Shown here: piece after piece, positions 33,793 through 43,614 of the stretch | Layout: the number at the start of each line of letters is the position of its first letter | Position numbering within the stretch: position 1 is the first letter of the stretch | NCBI GenBank assembly: GCA_033725935.1 | Contig: MU867078.1 | Span: 186,001 to 250,000, forward strand | Length of the DNA: 64,000 bases | Reading direction: 5' to 3' | Origin: Cladorrhinum sp. PSN259 | Taxonomy: Eukaryota; Ascomycota; Sordariomycetes; Sordariales; Podosporaceae | Made by a program: the position numbers and the translations under genes | Notes under the pieces: model-generated | Database searches by the model: none | Told to the model about the DNA's origin: nothing | What the model saw: the letters and a program-made list of their open reading frames with translations, nothing else

Positions 33793-34662
33793 ATGAGAAT
33801 GCAATCAGCAAGACATCCTTTTGGCCGTCCTCCTCTTCCTCCTCCTCCTCCACCGCCACGATCACTATTCCGGCAGCCTCCACCACCCGCACCAGGCGTC
33901 CAACGCTGGCTGCTAGGCCGTTCTCCCAGTCCCCAACCCAAACACTGCCCTCCAAACCCGGAATCACCTCCTCCGCCCCCGCCAAACAAACATCATCACA
34001 CACACCACAAATCTAAATCCTCCTCCAAATCCGGCCCCGCACCAGCACCAGGCGTCCTACCCTGGCTGACAGGCAACGCCGGTCCCCCCGAAGAAGAAGA
34101 AGAAGAAAGACACAACAGGTTCGACCGACAAGACAGTCCCTCGCCTCTATTCAAGGTAAACAGCATCCGAGCCGTACAAGAGTACTTGACAGCGGAAAGC
34201 AATCCTGACCCGCGCATTCGTGATCTTAGAACTATTCGGAAGATACAGAATAAGGAAGACGAGAAGCGGAAGAAGGAAGAAGAAGAAGAAGAAGAAGAAG
34301 AAGAGAAAGCCCGTGAAAACGAAGAAGCTCGACGTAGAAAAGAAGAAGAGATATTAAGCGGCAAGAAAGAATTGAAACGTAGGAAAAGAGAAGAATCAAA
34401 AAGACAAATACGAGAGAGAAGAGATGCAGCGAGGGAAAAAGGTATAGAATGCAATCGGCGGAGGGAAGAAGCGGAGAGGCGTGAACGTAGGGAAGAGAGA
34501 CACAGGAGAAGACGTGAGGCTGAAGATAGGGCTCGGGAGGAAGAAGAAGTCCGAGAGATGCGGAGGCGAGAGGATGAGGATAGGGCCAGAAAGGAGTTGA
34601 GGGCGAGGGAGAGGGGGGTGGGGTTGGAGAGGGATAGGAGGCGGGAGGATTGGGGTTGTTGA
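33793..34662 (+). CDS. Proline-rich, charged coiled-coil protein with two APGVxxWLxG motifs
   Basis: An intronless frame of 289 aa. The first 100 residues are proline-rich, with poly-Pro runs and a His cluster (NKHHHTHHKSKSSSK). Within them the motif APGV-x2-WL-x-G occurs twice, as PAPGVQRWLLG near residue 32 and PAPGVLPWLTG near residue 84. After an acidic run and a short folded-looking segment (VNSIRAVQEYLTAESNPDPRI), residues about 150-285 are almost entirely Arg, Lys and Glu, predicting one long charged helix. It ends DWGC with a terminal Cys that is not a CaaX box. No known domain. The repeated motif and the non-random composition support a real protein; a scaffold or RNA/cytoskeleton-binding role would be guesswork. 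Confidence 0.6.
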   Translation: MRMQSARHPFGRPPLPPPPPPPRSLFRQPPPPAPGVQRWLLGRSPSPQPKHCPPNPESPPPPPPNKHHHTHHKSKSSSKSGPAPAPGVLPWLTGNAGPPEEEEEERHNRFDRQDSPSPLFKVNSIRAVQEYLTAESNPDPRIRDLRTIRKIQNKEDEKRKKEEEEEEEEEEKARENEEARRRKEEEILSGKKELKRRKREESKRQIRERRDAAREKGIECNRRREEAERRERREERHRRRREAEDRAREEEEVREMRRREDEDRARKELRARERGVGLERDRRREDWGC

Positions 34663-35227
34663 TGAGGTTGGTTATGGATTATGAGTGGCGGTGTTATTTA
34701 TTCTAGAGAGGGAGCCAGAAAATTTTTTATTAAAGGTGTTCAATTTCTTCTATAAAAAAGACTTTCGAAAAAGGGATATTTGTTTTGGTCAGGGGTAATA
34801 TTCAGGGGTAAACATTGGTTTATGTAAAGCAATACTGCGATAGACTTGGGTCCTGGATTTTAGTAACTGGGAGTCATGCCACGCTTATAAGCGCTGCTTA
34901 GGATTGTTTGAACCAGCCAATTTGCGGGCACAGATATGCCGTGAATCATGGTCATCCGCACCCTGTGAGTTCTTTCCGCCGGCCAGCAGCAACGCTAATC
35001 AGTGCCCTGACTGGTGTCACTGGCCACTCACGTATGCAGTGTCAATCAAACGTGACTGACGTAGGCGCGGTCAGTTTTGCGAGACGTGCATTAATATATT
35101 ATACTCTGCCGATCCCTAGTCTCAGTTCTCATCAATAGATCACAACAAACCAAATAAACCTCTAAGAAAATCAACCAAGATACACCAACTTGTCCACTGT
35201 TCAGGCAAATGATGAATGATTTTGAAG
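34663..35227. other. Intergenic spacer
   Basis: A 565-bp stretch between the coiled-coil gene (plus) and the His-rich CaaX gene (minus); it holds the 3' ends of both. AT-rich patches and TATA-like ATTAATATATTATAC (about 35090-35104) are present. Short open frames here have no support. Confidence 0.5.
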
Positions 35228-35443
35228 CTACAAAATGACACAGCAACCTCCGCTAGCCCTCTCCCTTGCCGTTCTGTGGTCGCCTTCGAACATCATTTCC
35301 TCAAATTGGCGTCTCTGTCGCCGCTCACTTCTCCCAGCGTCACGTCGCCTGCTGCTGTGACCGTGACTTTGACCGCGACCGTGACCGTGACTGTGACCGT
35401 GGCTGTGACCGTGGCTGTGACCGTGGCTGTGGCTGCCTGACAT
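35228..35443 (-). CDS. His-rich small protein with C-terminal CaaX box CVIL
   Basis: A single exon of 71 aa. Residues 4-22 are tandem HSHG units (SHSHGHSHGHSHGHSHGHG) encoded by a 12-bp DNA repeat. The middle is very basic and then mixed-charge (SSRRRDAGRSERRQRRQ, FEEMMFEGDHRTARE). The C-terminus is SGGCCVIL: a CaaX box (Cys68-Val-Ile-Leu) preceded by another Cys. X = Leu is the preference of geranylgeranyltransferase I, and the adjacent Cys67 could be palmitoylated, as in Ras-type tails. The His repeat could bind metal. No GTPase or other folded domain is present. It neighbours two more small CaaX proteins. The start is the ATG just before the repeat; the frame remains open 24 codons further upstream, but that part is unlikely to be translated. 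Confidence 0.68.
   Translation of the reverse strand: MSGSHSHGHSHGHSHGHSHGHGRGQSHGHSSRRRDAGRSERRQRRQFEEMMFEGDHRTARERASGGCCVIL
35354..35434. repeat. 12-bp tandem repeat encoding the HSHG array
   Basis: The plus strand shows repeating GTGACCGTGGCT-type units; near-perfect copies fill 35390-35434 and diverged ones continue to about 35354. The period is a multiple of three and encodes the four-residue His-Ser-His-Gly unit on the minus strand, so copy number may vary between strains without breaking the frame. Confidence 0.7.
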
Positions 35444-36440
35444 TTTGAGCGTAAAGATGTGCCTGTCATAAAGGAGATTAATATCAAGTTCATAAACAGG
35501 GCGGTGATGGAGCATGTTTATTTACCCGAGGTGTCCTGTTCCGTATATTCGTACCGAGGAGTGTGTAGAGTTTGAGCATGGAATATGAAAATAAAAATGG
35601 ATTTGAAACTGGCGCAGTACGAGAGAGGTATTATATATTCGCCGGGCTATGTATTGTTTTTGCAAACTTCGTACGTGGCCAACTCGTCTCAACTCATTGC
35701 TTTGTTGACGTTGGCCCTCGTGTTTTGTGTCGGCGTGTGTGTAACTCAATTTTGGCATCGTGACTTCTCGCACAAAGAAAGACTACACTGCCAGCGCATT
35801 GGATTCATATCTATGTGTTGGTCAAGATTGTGCGAGACCTCAATTAAGTGTATATATGCCAAGGGCAGGCGAAGATATAAGAGCCATATGAGGCTGTTTT
35901 ACCTCGACTCGGACGCATCTCTAGATGTCAAGACAAGTTAACAGTCATTTATTAATATATGTCATCAACATCTGGCCGGCTGTGTCATATATCAGTGATG
36001 GTCATATAACCATACTCTAAAGTCCATGCTCTGGTTCTCCTTTTTGCTTCGTTTCTACGGCTTGCATACCAGTTCCGAATGGTCTAGCTCTACCTATCGT
36101 TGTCTATGGGGCCGTAACATGACATCTCGTGGATAAGTCTCCACGGCCGCCAGATCTTATCATCAAATCCGCTTTACAGAAAATAGGGGCGAGAACCGGG
36201 AATAGAGTAGTAGTAATGCAAGTAAAATAAAGAAAGGATCTATGCGTCATCGTCATGGGATATGACAATTCATGATCTGCCATGTTCCAGAAATGCATAT
36301 ATAGATGTCTCTGGATCCCATTTACCCCTTTTGCTTGTTTGCTTACCATGAGTTTTTTACCCGAAGACAGACAACTCCATTTGAATAATCTATTCCCGAA
36401 ACAACATTAAAAAATCAACGAGAAAAAATCCAGATACAAA
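35444..36440. other. Divergent promoter region between two CaaX genes
   Basis: About 1 kb between the His-rich CaaX gene (minus) and the CIIQ gene (plus). It is AT-rich. An open frame on the plus strand (35585-35941) with one hydrophobic segment lies in the promoter of the minus-strand gene and was not accepted. The last 80 bp are A-rich, with a leader ending AGATACAAAATG. Confidence 0.5.
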
Positions 36441-36680
36441 ATGATCCCACACAAGGCCGTCCCCGCCTTGCCGCAGCTTACTACGGAACCATCCAAGACG
36501 GGCATCGGTTTGGATGGACAACCAGTTAGACCAAGAGTACTCGGTAGAAGAAGCACTGTCGGTAGTACTACCGGTGATGGCCAAGGTGCATCTGGCAGTA
36601 GTAACCAAGGGGCAAGGAACGGGACTCAGAATGACAATGACACTGCCAGCACTTGTAGTGCCTGCTGCATCATACAGTAA
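36441..36680 (+). CDS. Small disordered protein with C-terminal CaaX box CIIQ
   Basis: An intronless frame of 79 aa from an ATG in TACAAAATGAT. The body is low-complexity and rich in Gly, Thr, Ser, Asn and Pro (GRRSTVGSTTGDGQ, SGSSNQGARNGTQNDND), with no predicted fold, signal peptide or membrane helix. The C-terminus is CSACCIIQ: CaaX Cys76-Ile-Ile-Gln, preceded by Cys75 and Cys72. X = Gln is accepted by farnesyltransferase, and the extra cysteines are candidate palmitoylation sites, so the protein is probably held on the cytosolic face of a membrane by its last eight residues. It shares this tail with genes at 35228-35443 and 37361-37678. Function is unknown. Confidence 0.68.
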   Translation: MIPHKAVPALPQLTTEPSKTGIGLDGQPVRPRVLGRRSTVGSTTGDGQGASGSSNQGARNGTQNDNDTASTCSACCIIQ

Positions 36681-37360
36681 ACCACTTGTAAGATGAAATT
36701 ATCAAGAGCATAGCTGTTAGCATACCTTGGTTAGGGGTATTTCACTTGTAGCACGAGAGTGTTATCAAGAATTTTTTGAGAACACCAGGCCATGACACAC
36801 AAGAAAACAGAAGCACAGGTATGACCACCGACCATCTCCATGAGTTGAGAAAAGTCAAGACGAAAAGGGTAAAGAATCTCAAAGATAGTAATATCACACC
36901 ACATCCGAACGACTCTTTGCAGTATGATGATGCTTCATAGCATCATCAAAGTGCGGAAACCGCGCCACCAAAAACTGTTTCTCATTATCATTTGTCAAGA
37001 ATTATTTTGGGGCACCTAGATAGGTAGACAGACATCACAAGCATGACACGACTGAAAACACAGAGACTCATCACTCAACCTCTGCCAAACATCAGCAACG
37101 AGTACATAAAAGCTGCCCTCCTCGAATCCAAAGTTTATATTTTTGCTTCCTCTTCTAACACATTTCGAATCAACCACCCACAGATCACAGACAACAGAAC
37201 ACAAACAACACAAAGCCGCAAGGCACACGCAGAACCAAGATATTTTACCTTTTTTTTCTTTTCTCTTTTCCTGACACTTTAGTTTACACACCATCTAAAT
37301 AACCCAACACCCTCACAAATCTTTATTTTTTAGAACCAAAAAACATACATTTGGTAGAAA
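36681..37360. other. Spacer between two CaaX genes
   Basis: 680 bp, AT-rich, with a TATA-like ACATAAAAG (about 37104-37112) and a T/C-rich tract (about 37243-37275) upstream of the CVVM gene start. No other frame was supported. Confidence 0.5.
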
Positions 37361-37678
37361 ATGGAACCAGGCATCGAGCATCTAATCACCGGCGCCCTCT
37401 ACGAGGGCCACATAGCCAGCATCCAAGCCGACGAAGAGCACAGACGAGCCACCCAACAGGTCAAGCGAGACATTGCACTGCAGGACTTGTTCCAACCCCA
37501 AAACCGCCCTCAGACTGAGTCTCAGGCCCAGGCCCAGCCGGATGCTAACAATGGGAGAGGTGGAGGAGGAGGTGGTGGACCACCTGTAGACGTCGCTACG
37601 CCCCCTCCGCCCGCGAATAACAACGCTGGTAACAATGGTACTCATAAACACGGCTGTTCTTGCTGTGTAGTCATGTAA
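37361..37678 (+). CDS. Small protein with C-terminal CaaX box CVVM
   Basis: An intronless frame of 105 aa in a GAAAATGG start context. Residues 1-45 look helical (MEPGIEHLITGALYEGHI, then ADEEHRRATQQVKRDIALQD). Then follow a Gln/Asn/Pro-rich linker and a run of Gly, and a second linker of Pro and Asn. The C-terminus is HGCSCCVVM: CaaX Cys102-Val-Val-Met with Cys101 and Cys99 just before it. X = Met is the preferred farnesyltransferase substrate, and the neighbouring Cys would allow palmitoylation. Neurospora-type lipopeptide pheromone precursors also end in CVVM, but those are about 25 aa; this protein is far longer and has a helical N-terminus, so a pheromone role is unlikely. Third member of the CaaX group in this island. 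Confidence 0.7.
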   Translation: MEPGIEHLITGALYEGHIASIQADEEHRRATQQVKRDIALQDLFQPQNRPQTESQAQAQPDANNGRGGGGGGGPPVDVATPPPPANNNAGNNGTHKHGCSCCVVM

Positions 37679-38372
37679 TAAATATATAAATAAACAGCTC
37701 AAGGGGTAAAGGGGAAAACCGAAGAACGAAAAAGAGTTAATAATGACTGACTTGGTTTTGTTTTGGCATTTTACGCGCACTTAATGTCATAATAGTACTT
37801 TCCTTTTTTTTTTTTTTTTTTTTTTTTTTTTGGAAAAGAAAATTTCTCACCATCTATGCTACTCTCATTAATGTAATCTATCTAACGGAGACCTCACCTC
37901 ATCATGGAATCACTTACCACAAAGAAACTAAGCCAACAAAATCAAAACACATTTATCATCTGTCTGTGAAGCCATCTCAACTCAACAAAAGAAAGAAAAA
38001 CCATGCGGCCGTTTTCCTAGAAGCCTACATAACAAACAAACTCATCATCACTTTTTTTTCCAACAAAGCTTTTATACAACACGTTAAATGCTCAGACTTG
38101 ATTTTAAAGATAATATTGATCCTGTCAAGTGAAAATCATTCCCACCCCAACATGCGGTAATTGTTCTGCTGGCAGAGCAAGCACAGGTATCAACCACAAA
38201 GAGTGCAACATTGGTCCATGCACACATAAACAAAGAGCAAGACCGGGGCATTTGGTATACAATTTCAACCTTCTTTTCTTCCTCCAATAACCAACTTAAA
38301 AGCGTGATAATATATAATGCTCCTACTCCCGCTACCCCAGCAACCCATCCATACTCCTGCACTCACTCACTC
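37679..38372. other. Spacer between CaaX gene and bro1
   Basis: About 700 bp holding the 3' ends of the CVVM gene and bro1, which converge. It contains a 28-T homopolymer at 37804-37831. No coding frame was supported. Confidence 0.6.
37804..37831. repeat. T28 homopolymer
   Basis: A run of 28 T in the plus strand, about 125 bp after the stop of the CVVM CaaX gene. Its exact length may be uncertain because homopolymers of this size are error-prone in sequencing. Confidence 0.8.
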
Positions 38373-41300
38373 TTATTTCCAAGCACTCAACCCAGCCCAA
38401 GGATCCGCAGGCTGCCCCGGCTGCTGCTGCTGCTGTGGCTGTCCATAACCACCATACTGCTGAGGTTGCCCATACTGTCCCTGCCCTGGTCCCTGTCCCT
38501 GTGCATTACTCCCCCGTCTCCCATTATCATAAAACTCTCCCGCCCCATAATGTATAGTCTGCTGTGGTCCCAGAGGCGGCGGTCCAGGTGGGGGAGGAGG
38601 AGGCACGAAATTCGCCGGTGGGATAGAAGCATACCCCCCACTAGGTTGTTGCTGATGGCCCTGTACAGGAACAGGAGCATTCGGATTTCCATACGTACTG
38701 AACCTCCCTGGTCCTTGTCCAAAACTGGTTTGAGTAGGTGGTGGACTTGCCGGTCCTCGCCCTCCCATAGCCCCCATATTGAATGTCGTCTGAGTAGGCG
38801 GCGGACTAGCTGGTCCAGGAATCCTTCCGTGCGACGAAGGATTGTATGTGAATCCACCAGTTGCCTGACCACCAAATTGGCCATGACTGGGGCTCTGGAT
38901 CTTCGGATATCCACCGCCCGGGGTAAAATTCAAGGGAGCAGGTGTAGGTCGATGCTGTTTCGGGGGAGAAGAAGGCGGTTCCATCGTCATGCGATCCATC
39001 AACCCTCTCAACCTCTCCTGCTCTAATGCGGCCTGCTGGCTCTTCTTCTCCGCCCGAACCTGTTCAATCTGGTTCAGCAGCTGAGCGCCCTCCGCCCTTC
39101 GGTTGCTGACAAAACTGTCCACATTCTTCTGCAGGCTCTCAACCGTCTCCTTCATCTCCTTGTACCAGTTCTTGGCGCTCTGCAGGCCTGCCTCAAGATC
39201 CAAGAAATCTTGATAGGCCCGCTTATACTTGTTGATAACTGAGGCCCTAGTCCTTTGGATGGACTCGTATTTGCTCTGTTCGGCACGAACCCGCTTGTCC
39301 TGTAGGAGGCTGTTGAAAGCTACCGTTAGTTCCCGCATCATGGCCGATTGCTTATGCGTTGCTTGGACCAGACGGTTCTGGTATGGTCGGTATTTCTCAA
39401 GTTCTTGCTGAAACAGTTGCTGCTCAAAATTGACGATAGTCTTCTTATTCAGAATCAGGATTTGTGAGATATCATCGTTGTGTGCCTGTCTCACGTTAGC
39501 TTAAACCACCCTTCTTTCCCGGAACCGACCGAAACACACCTTCTCCTTCAGATCCTTGAGTACTTGAGTTCTTTCCCGTTTTATCAAGTTCAGCCTCTTG
39601 AGAATATCCTCAACCTTTGCAATCTGCTCAACGACCGTCGGCCCTCCGTCGTCAAAATCGGCATCCAGCAAGTTGGCCTCGACTGACGGACTGTTTGTGT
39701 TGCTCGATTTCCGCCCCTTGTTAACCGCCTTCTGGAACAAAGCATCAACCTCCCCGTTTTCGGCAGCAAAACGCATCTCGTCGAACTCGTTCTCATTTTG
39801 CCGTAGCTTGGTTGCCAACTGTCCGTCACTCCTTGCTGCCTCCTCCAATGCCTCTCGATAATTCCGAATATCGCCCCTCAGTGTCGATGTAAGCCGTGAA
39901 CTCGGCTGCTGTGTCCAATCCTGATCATACTTTGACCTCATCTTTTCGCAAACACTCTCCTCCATATCCAACTGCTTCGAACTACTGTCAAGAATCTGAA
40001 CGATAGACTGCTTCTGCGTATGCAAAACGTCGAATATCCTTGCAGGATTCTCGTGATCGGCAACATCCACACACCATGTCCTAAAATCGTCATCGGGAAG
40101 AATTTCCTGATCGAATCCACCCTTCAACACCTGCAAAGCCCCGGGAAGCCTCAGATAATCCAAACTTGCGGCCATCTCGCTATTTGCTTGATCAACTCTT
40201 TCCGTCTCCGCTCTGACCAGCTTCGCCTTCTCCTCATCGTACAGACTGGCGGATTCGGTAACAGCCAATGGGACAATCTTTGCGAACAGATCCGGTCCTG
40301 TAATTCTCGAGATATCCTGTCCCTGGTAAAGCTCGGCGACCGGAATAGGCTTGGCAGCTGGGAGCTTTGCTACAGGAGGCACGCTCGCCTCGGCGGGTAC
40401 TGGCTGGTGGTAGATGAAATCATTATCCTTGATCAGTTCCTGCAATTTGTGCTGAACTGCCGCCAGATGCCTCTTTGTGACCTCGGATAAGATAAAGGGA
40501 GTGTCAGCCGTTAGGTTAGCGTTTGGTGGTAGCGTGCTAGGGAAGCTGCTGGATGCCTTGACAGCGTCCTTGATGAGGTCCTCTGCTACTTGGAGACGGG
40601 CGATGGCCATGCCATGCGAGTTCGCGTCGTCATCTGCGAGTGCCTGATAGTACTGCGCGTAAGAGCTCATCAAGTTATACTTGGCTTGTACCACCGACAA
40701 CCAGACTTTCTCAAAGATGGCCCTGTTGACATTATCCTGCACACCCTCTAATGCTTGCCCGTACAGTGTTGCTGCTTGGCTGGAGAGCTTGGCCAACAAG
40801 CCCACCTTCTTCTGATCTGCGACCTGCTTTTCCAAGAATACTTCTTGCGCCTGTGCCAACATAATGTTGATGAGTGTCTTTACTGTCTCTCGACTCAAGT
40901 CGGAGGATGGGGCGTGGAGGAAGTTCTCGTTGATGTAGGTAAACATGCCAGCGGAGGCTTGAAACGAATGGTAAGCCGTCTTGAGGCCGGACTCCTCGCT
41001 TCGGGTCTGGTGAGCGGCATGGCATGAGAGAACGGCTGCAATATTGAAGATTATGGAAGCCTTCTCGAAGGCAAGCGAGTGTTGTGAGGTAGACTTGTGG
41101 GTAAAAGCATCAAACCTGATGATCACCGAGTCAGCGAGTCAGCGAGTCCAGTCTAAGGAACGCTCCAAGACCAAGCCAAAGAGTATTACCATGTAAATGC
41201 GATCTTGATATGCTGCTCATCAACGGGAAATCGCAGGTCTAGCAGCTCCAACTGGCCGTAATATCGATATAACAGATCCCTACCGGCGGTGCTGTCCTTA

Positions 41301-41467
41301 CCAGCCCCGCGCATGTCCTGTCGGAGGCGGTTGAGGGTCGCACACTCCTCTGCATATCTTTCCGGGTCATCTCCATACGTATTCTGTATGTACGACTTGA
41401 GGGGTGAAATCCAGTCAATCTCGTTGGTGGCCTTGAGAGGCACGGCGATCATGGGCGCTTGCGTCAT
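38373..41467 (-). CDS. BRO1: Vacuolar sorting protein BRO1 (ALIX family)
   Basis: Exons 41467-41190, 41115-39540 and 39485-38373 give 988 aa. The N-terminal BRO1 domain (about 5-390) starts MTQAPMIAVPLKATNEIDW and shows YIQNTYGDDPERY, LYRYYGQLELLDLRFPV and FEKASIIFNIAAVLSCHA, as in BRO1 orthologues rather than PalA or PalC. It is followed by a helical V domain and a Pro/Gln/Gly-rich tail with PPPPPGPPPLGP and YGQPQQYGGYGQPQ, ending WAGLSAWK. BRO1 binds Snf7 of ESCRT-III on endosomes and recruits the deubiquitinase Doa4, so cargo is deubiquitinated before entry into multivesicular bodies. Intron 1 contains a small GAGTCAGC tandem repeat. It converges on the CaaX island at its 3' end. Confidence 0.95.
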
Positions 41468-43614
41468 CTTGGGCGCTCGATTCCGTTCTGCGTCTGCTTC
41501 TGCGCAGAGCAGACCAGAGGCAATTGCCGCACAGCTATCGTCACTCGGATTTGGGGAAGTGTTTGGCTACAACGTGGTGTTGTCGAGATTGCGCTTCAAT
41601 CAATTCTTCGTTGGGCGGGGTTGAGGTTGGGTAGAAGTGGCGTGGTGGCTGGCCGGTCGATGGAATGGCGGCTTCTCTGGGCAACTGGATGGGGGGATAC
41701 ACGCGGCCTCGACGTTGTATTTGGGGGTGTCTTGTTCGAGTGGTAGTGGTGGAAGTCCGAATTTCTCTTGTCGGACATCAATCAGCTGTGTGACCTTGGA
41801 CAGCACCACGGTGTGTGTGGTTGTTGGATGGATGGGCATCCATGGAACAGCTTCCTGGTTGATACAGCGGCAAGAGGCACTATACCCTGTAAAGTTATAG
41901 AGGCGGGGCACTCGACCTCGCCGTCATTGCGGGCTCTTTCTCTCCCCTCACAAGCCCCTCCCCTAAGGCAGAGCTAATCCCTGTCATTCAAACTCCCGTC
42001 AACTTCTGAGCCTCAACTCTGCAGGGAAACTTTGGAAAAGGAAAGTATCTATCCAACAGCATGGTAAGTTACCAACAACGAAGATCAGTTATCGAAATGG
42101 AAGCGGCACATACGATATGGATTGCCTGCATCGAAAATGACCCCAAGTGGGATTTTAGCCGCTGCATGGAACCTCCACACACACCACCACCAACCACATG
42201 AACAACGTCGACCAAGAGACCTGTCAGAATAGCATTATTCTCTCCCCAAGTATATCTGATATCCTTCGATTCGGATCTTATTTTCCTGGCCCCAGCCTCC
42301 CGCCTGGACACTCTCTTTCCATCACATCACACCTCAAGCCTCCATCACAAAAAACAGATGAGGTTCCCGGATGTCGCCAGCTGCGGGCCGCGTCCTTATT
42401 TTTCAAATCATTCTCCCCCCCGTCCGTCCATCCACCCGACCAACCATAACCCCCTGCCCAACTATGTCCGGCGCTTCAACTTACAGCGGCGTCTGGCCAA
42501 TCAGATACCAAAGCCGCCCATCCAATCTCAACTGTGTTCATCGTAAGGGTGGGCTTCTGGGTTCTTCATGTGATGTCTTGTCTGGTCCAGACCGCACGAA
42601 GAATAGAAAGTAGATTGTCCAATGTCTACTGTCTACTGTCTACTGTGAGGAGAAAAATGGACAGATTTCGCCTGTTGATTAAACTCTCAGTTCTCATGCA
42701 CACCTTTCGTTCGATATGGGACAATTTCGCAGATCATGTCAACTTTCAAGTGTCAAAGCAAGCAACCTGGGAATCAAACTTGCACTTTTCACCTCAATCA
42801 CATCCGCTAAATAAGCGCGATATGCAAGATCGCAATCATTTCCTCGGACAACCCATCCCCTCCCCTCTCCTCCCCTCTCCTCTCCTCCTTAACATCTGCT
42901 TTTAATTCCCGATTTACTTCCAAGGTATCTTGCATAGTGAAGCTCTGCGGACAACCAATCCATGACCACAATTAACATGATGGCGGCTGCAACGTTCAAT
43001 GCCCTCCTCCTTAACGCGGCACATCACATCCAGCTCATATATATGAAGGGGATTAGACGCCATTTTTTTAACACTCCATGTACTGTATGCATAGTTCCAT
43101 GTACGCGCACGAACGCGGCGGCGGCCTGAACTGCGACCCAACCTTGTGTGAGATGATGTGCGTCTTGCCTTGTGCGAACTGCCGGCCCGTCAGGCCAGGC
43201 CAGGCCACCAGGCCTGACTGAGACCGCAAGCTTCAGAGGGTCGCTTTGCCATTTATGGCAAGGAGTTGAACATAATTTAGTGCTACAACTCAGCAAACAA
43301 ATCGTCTTTCATTTCCAACAAATTCCACAAAACGCTACGCTCGCGCTTTTCGTATATATATCCAAAAAAAATAAATAAAAATAAAAATCATTTGACCACA
43401 GACATCCCAACCCAACATATCCAAAGATCCCACCGCTTATCCTATCCACCCAAAATATCAAGTTAAAGACACCCAGTATCCCATCCAACCGTCCCGCCCA
43501 CCCGCCACTCTTTTCCAAAATAAACCAAACCAACCAACCAATATACCTTCCCGGACTGTCACATGAAGAAGAAACATAGCCATGAGAGTATCTTCCCACA
43601 GTTAAAACACCCTC
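41468..43614. other. Spacer between bro1 promoter and farA 3' end
   Basis: About 2.1 kb. A 7-bp TGTCTAC repeat (three copies near 42624-42644) and a pyrimidine tract (about 42858-42890) are visible. Several open frames of 60-120 codons overlap each other on both strands and have no support as genes. Confidence 0.5.

Noticed and set aside
35354..35434. Regular short repeats considered as a CRISPR-like array
   Set aside because: The 12-bp period has no spacers, is in frame and encodes the HSHG peptide repeat; the genome is fungal.
35585..35941. 118-codon plus-strand frame with a hydrophobic segment (SQLIALLTLALVFCVGVCV)
   Set aside because: It lies over the promoter of the minus-strand His-rich CaaX gene, its codon use is irregular, and no leader or stop context supports it. 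It remains possible but cannot be supported.
37361..37678. Reading the CVVM-ending gene as a lipopeptide mating pheromone precursor
   Set aside because: Known ascomycete precursors of this class are about 20-40 aa with a short polar body; this one has 105 aa with a helical N-terminus and poly-Gly/Pro linkers, and two sister genes with other CaaX endings lie beside it.
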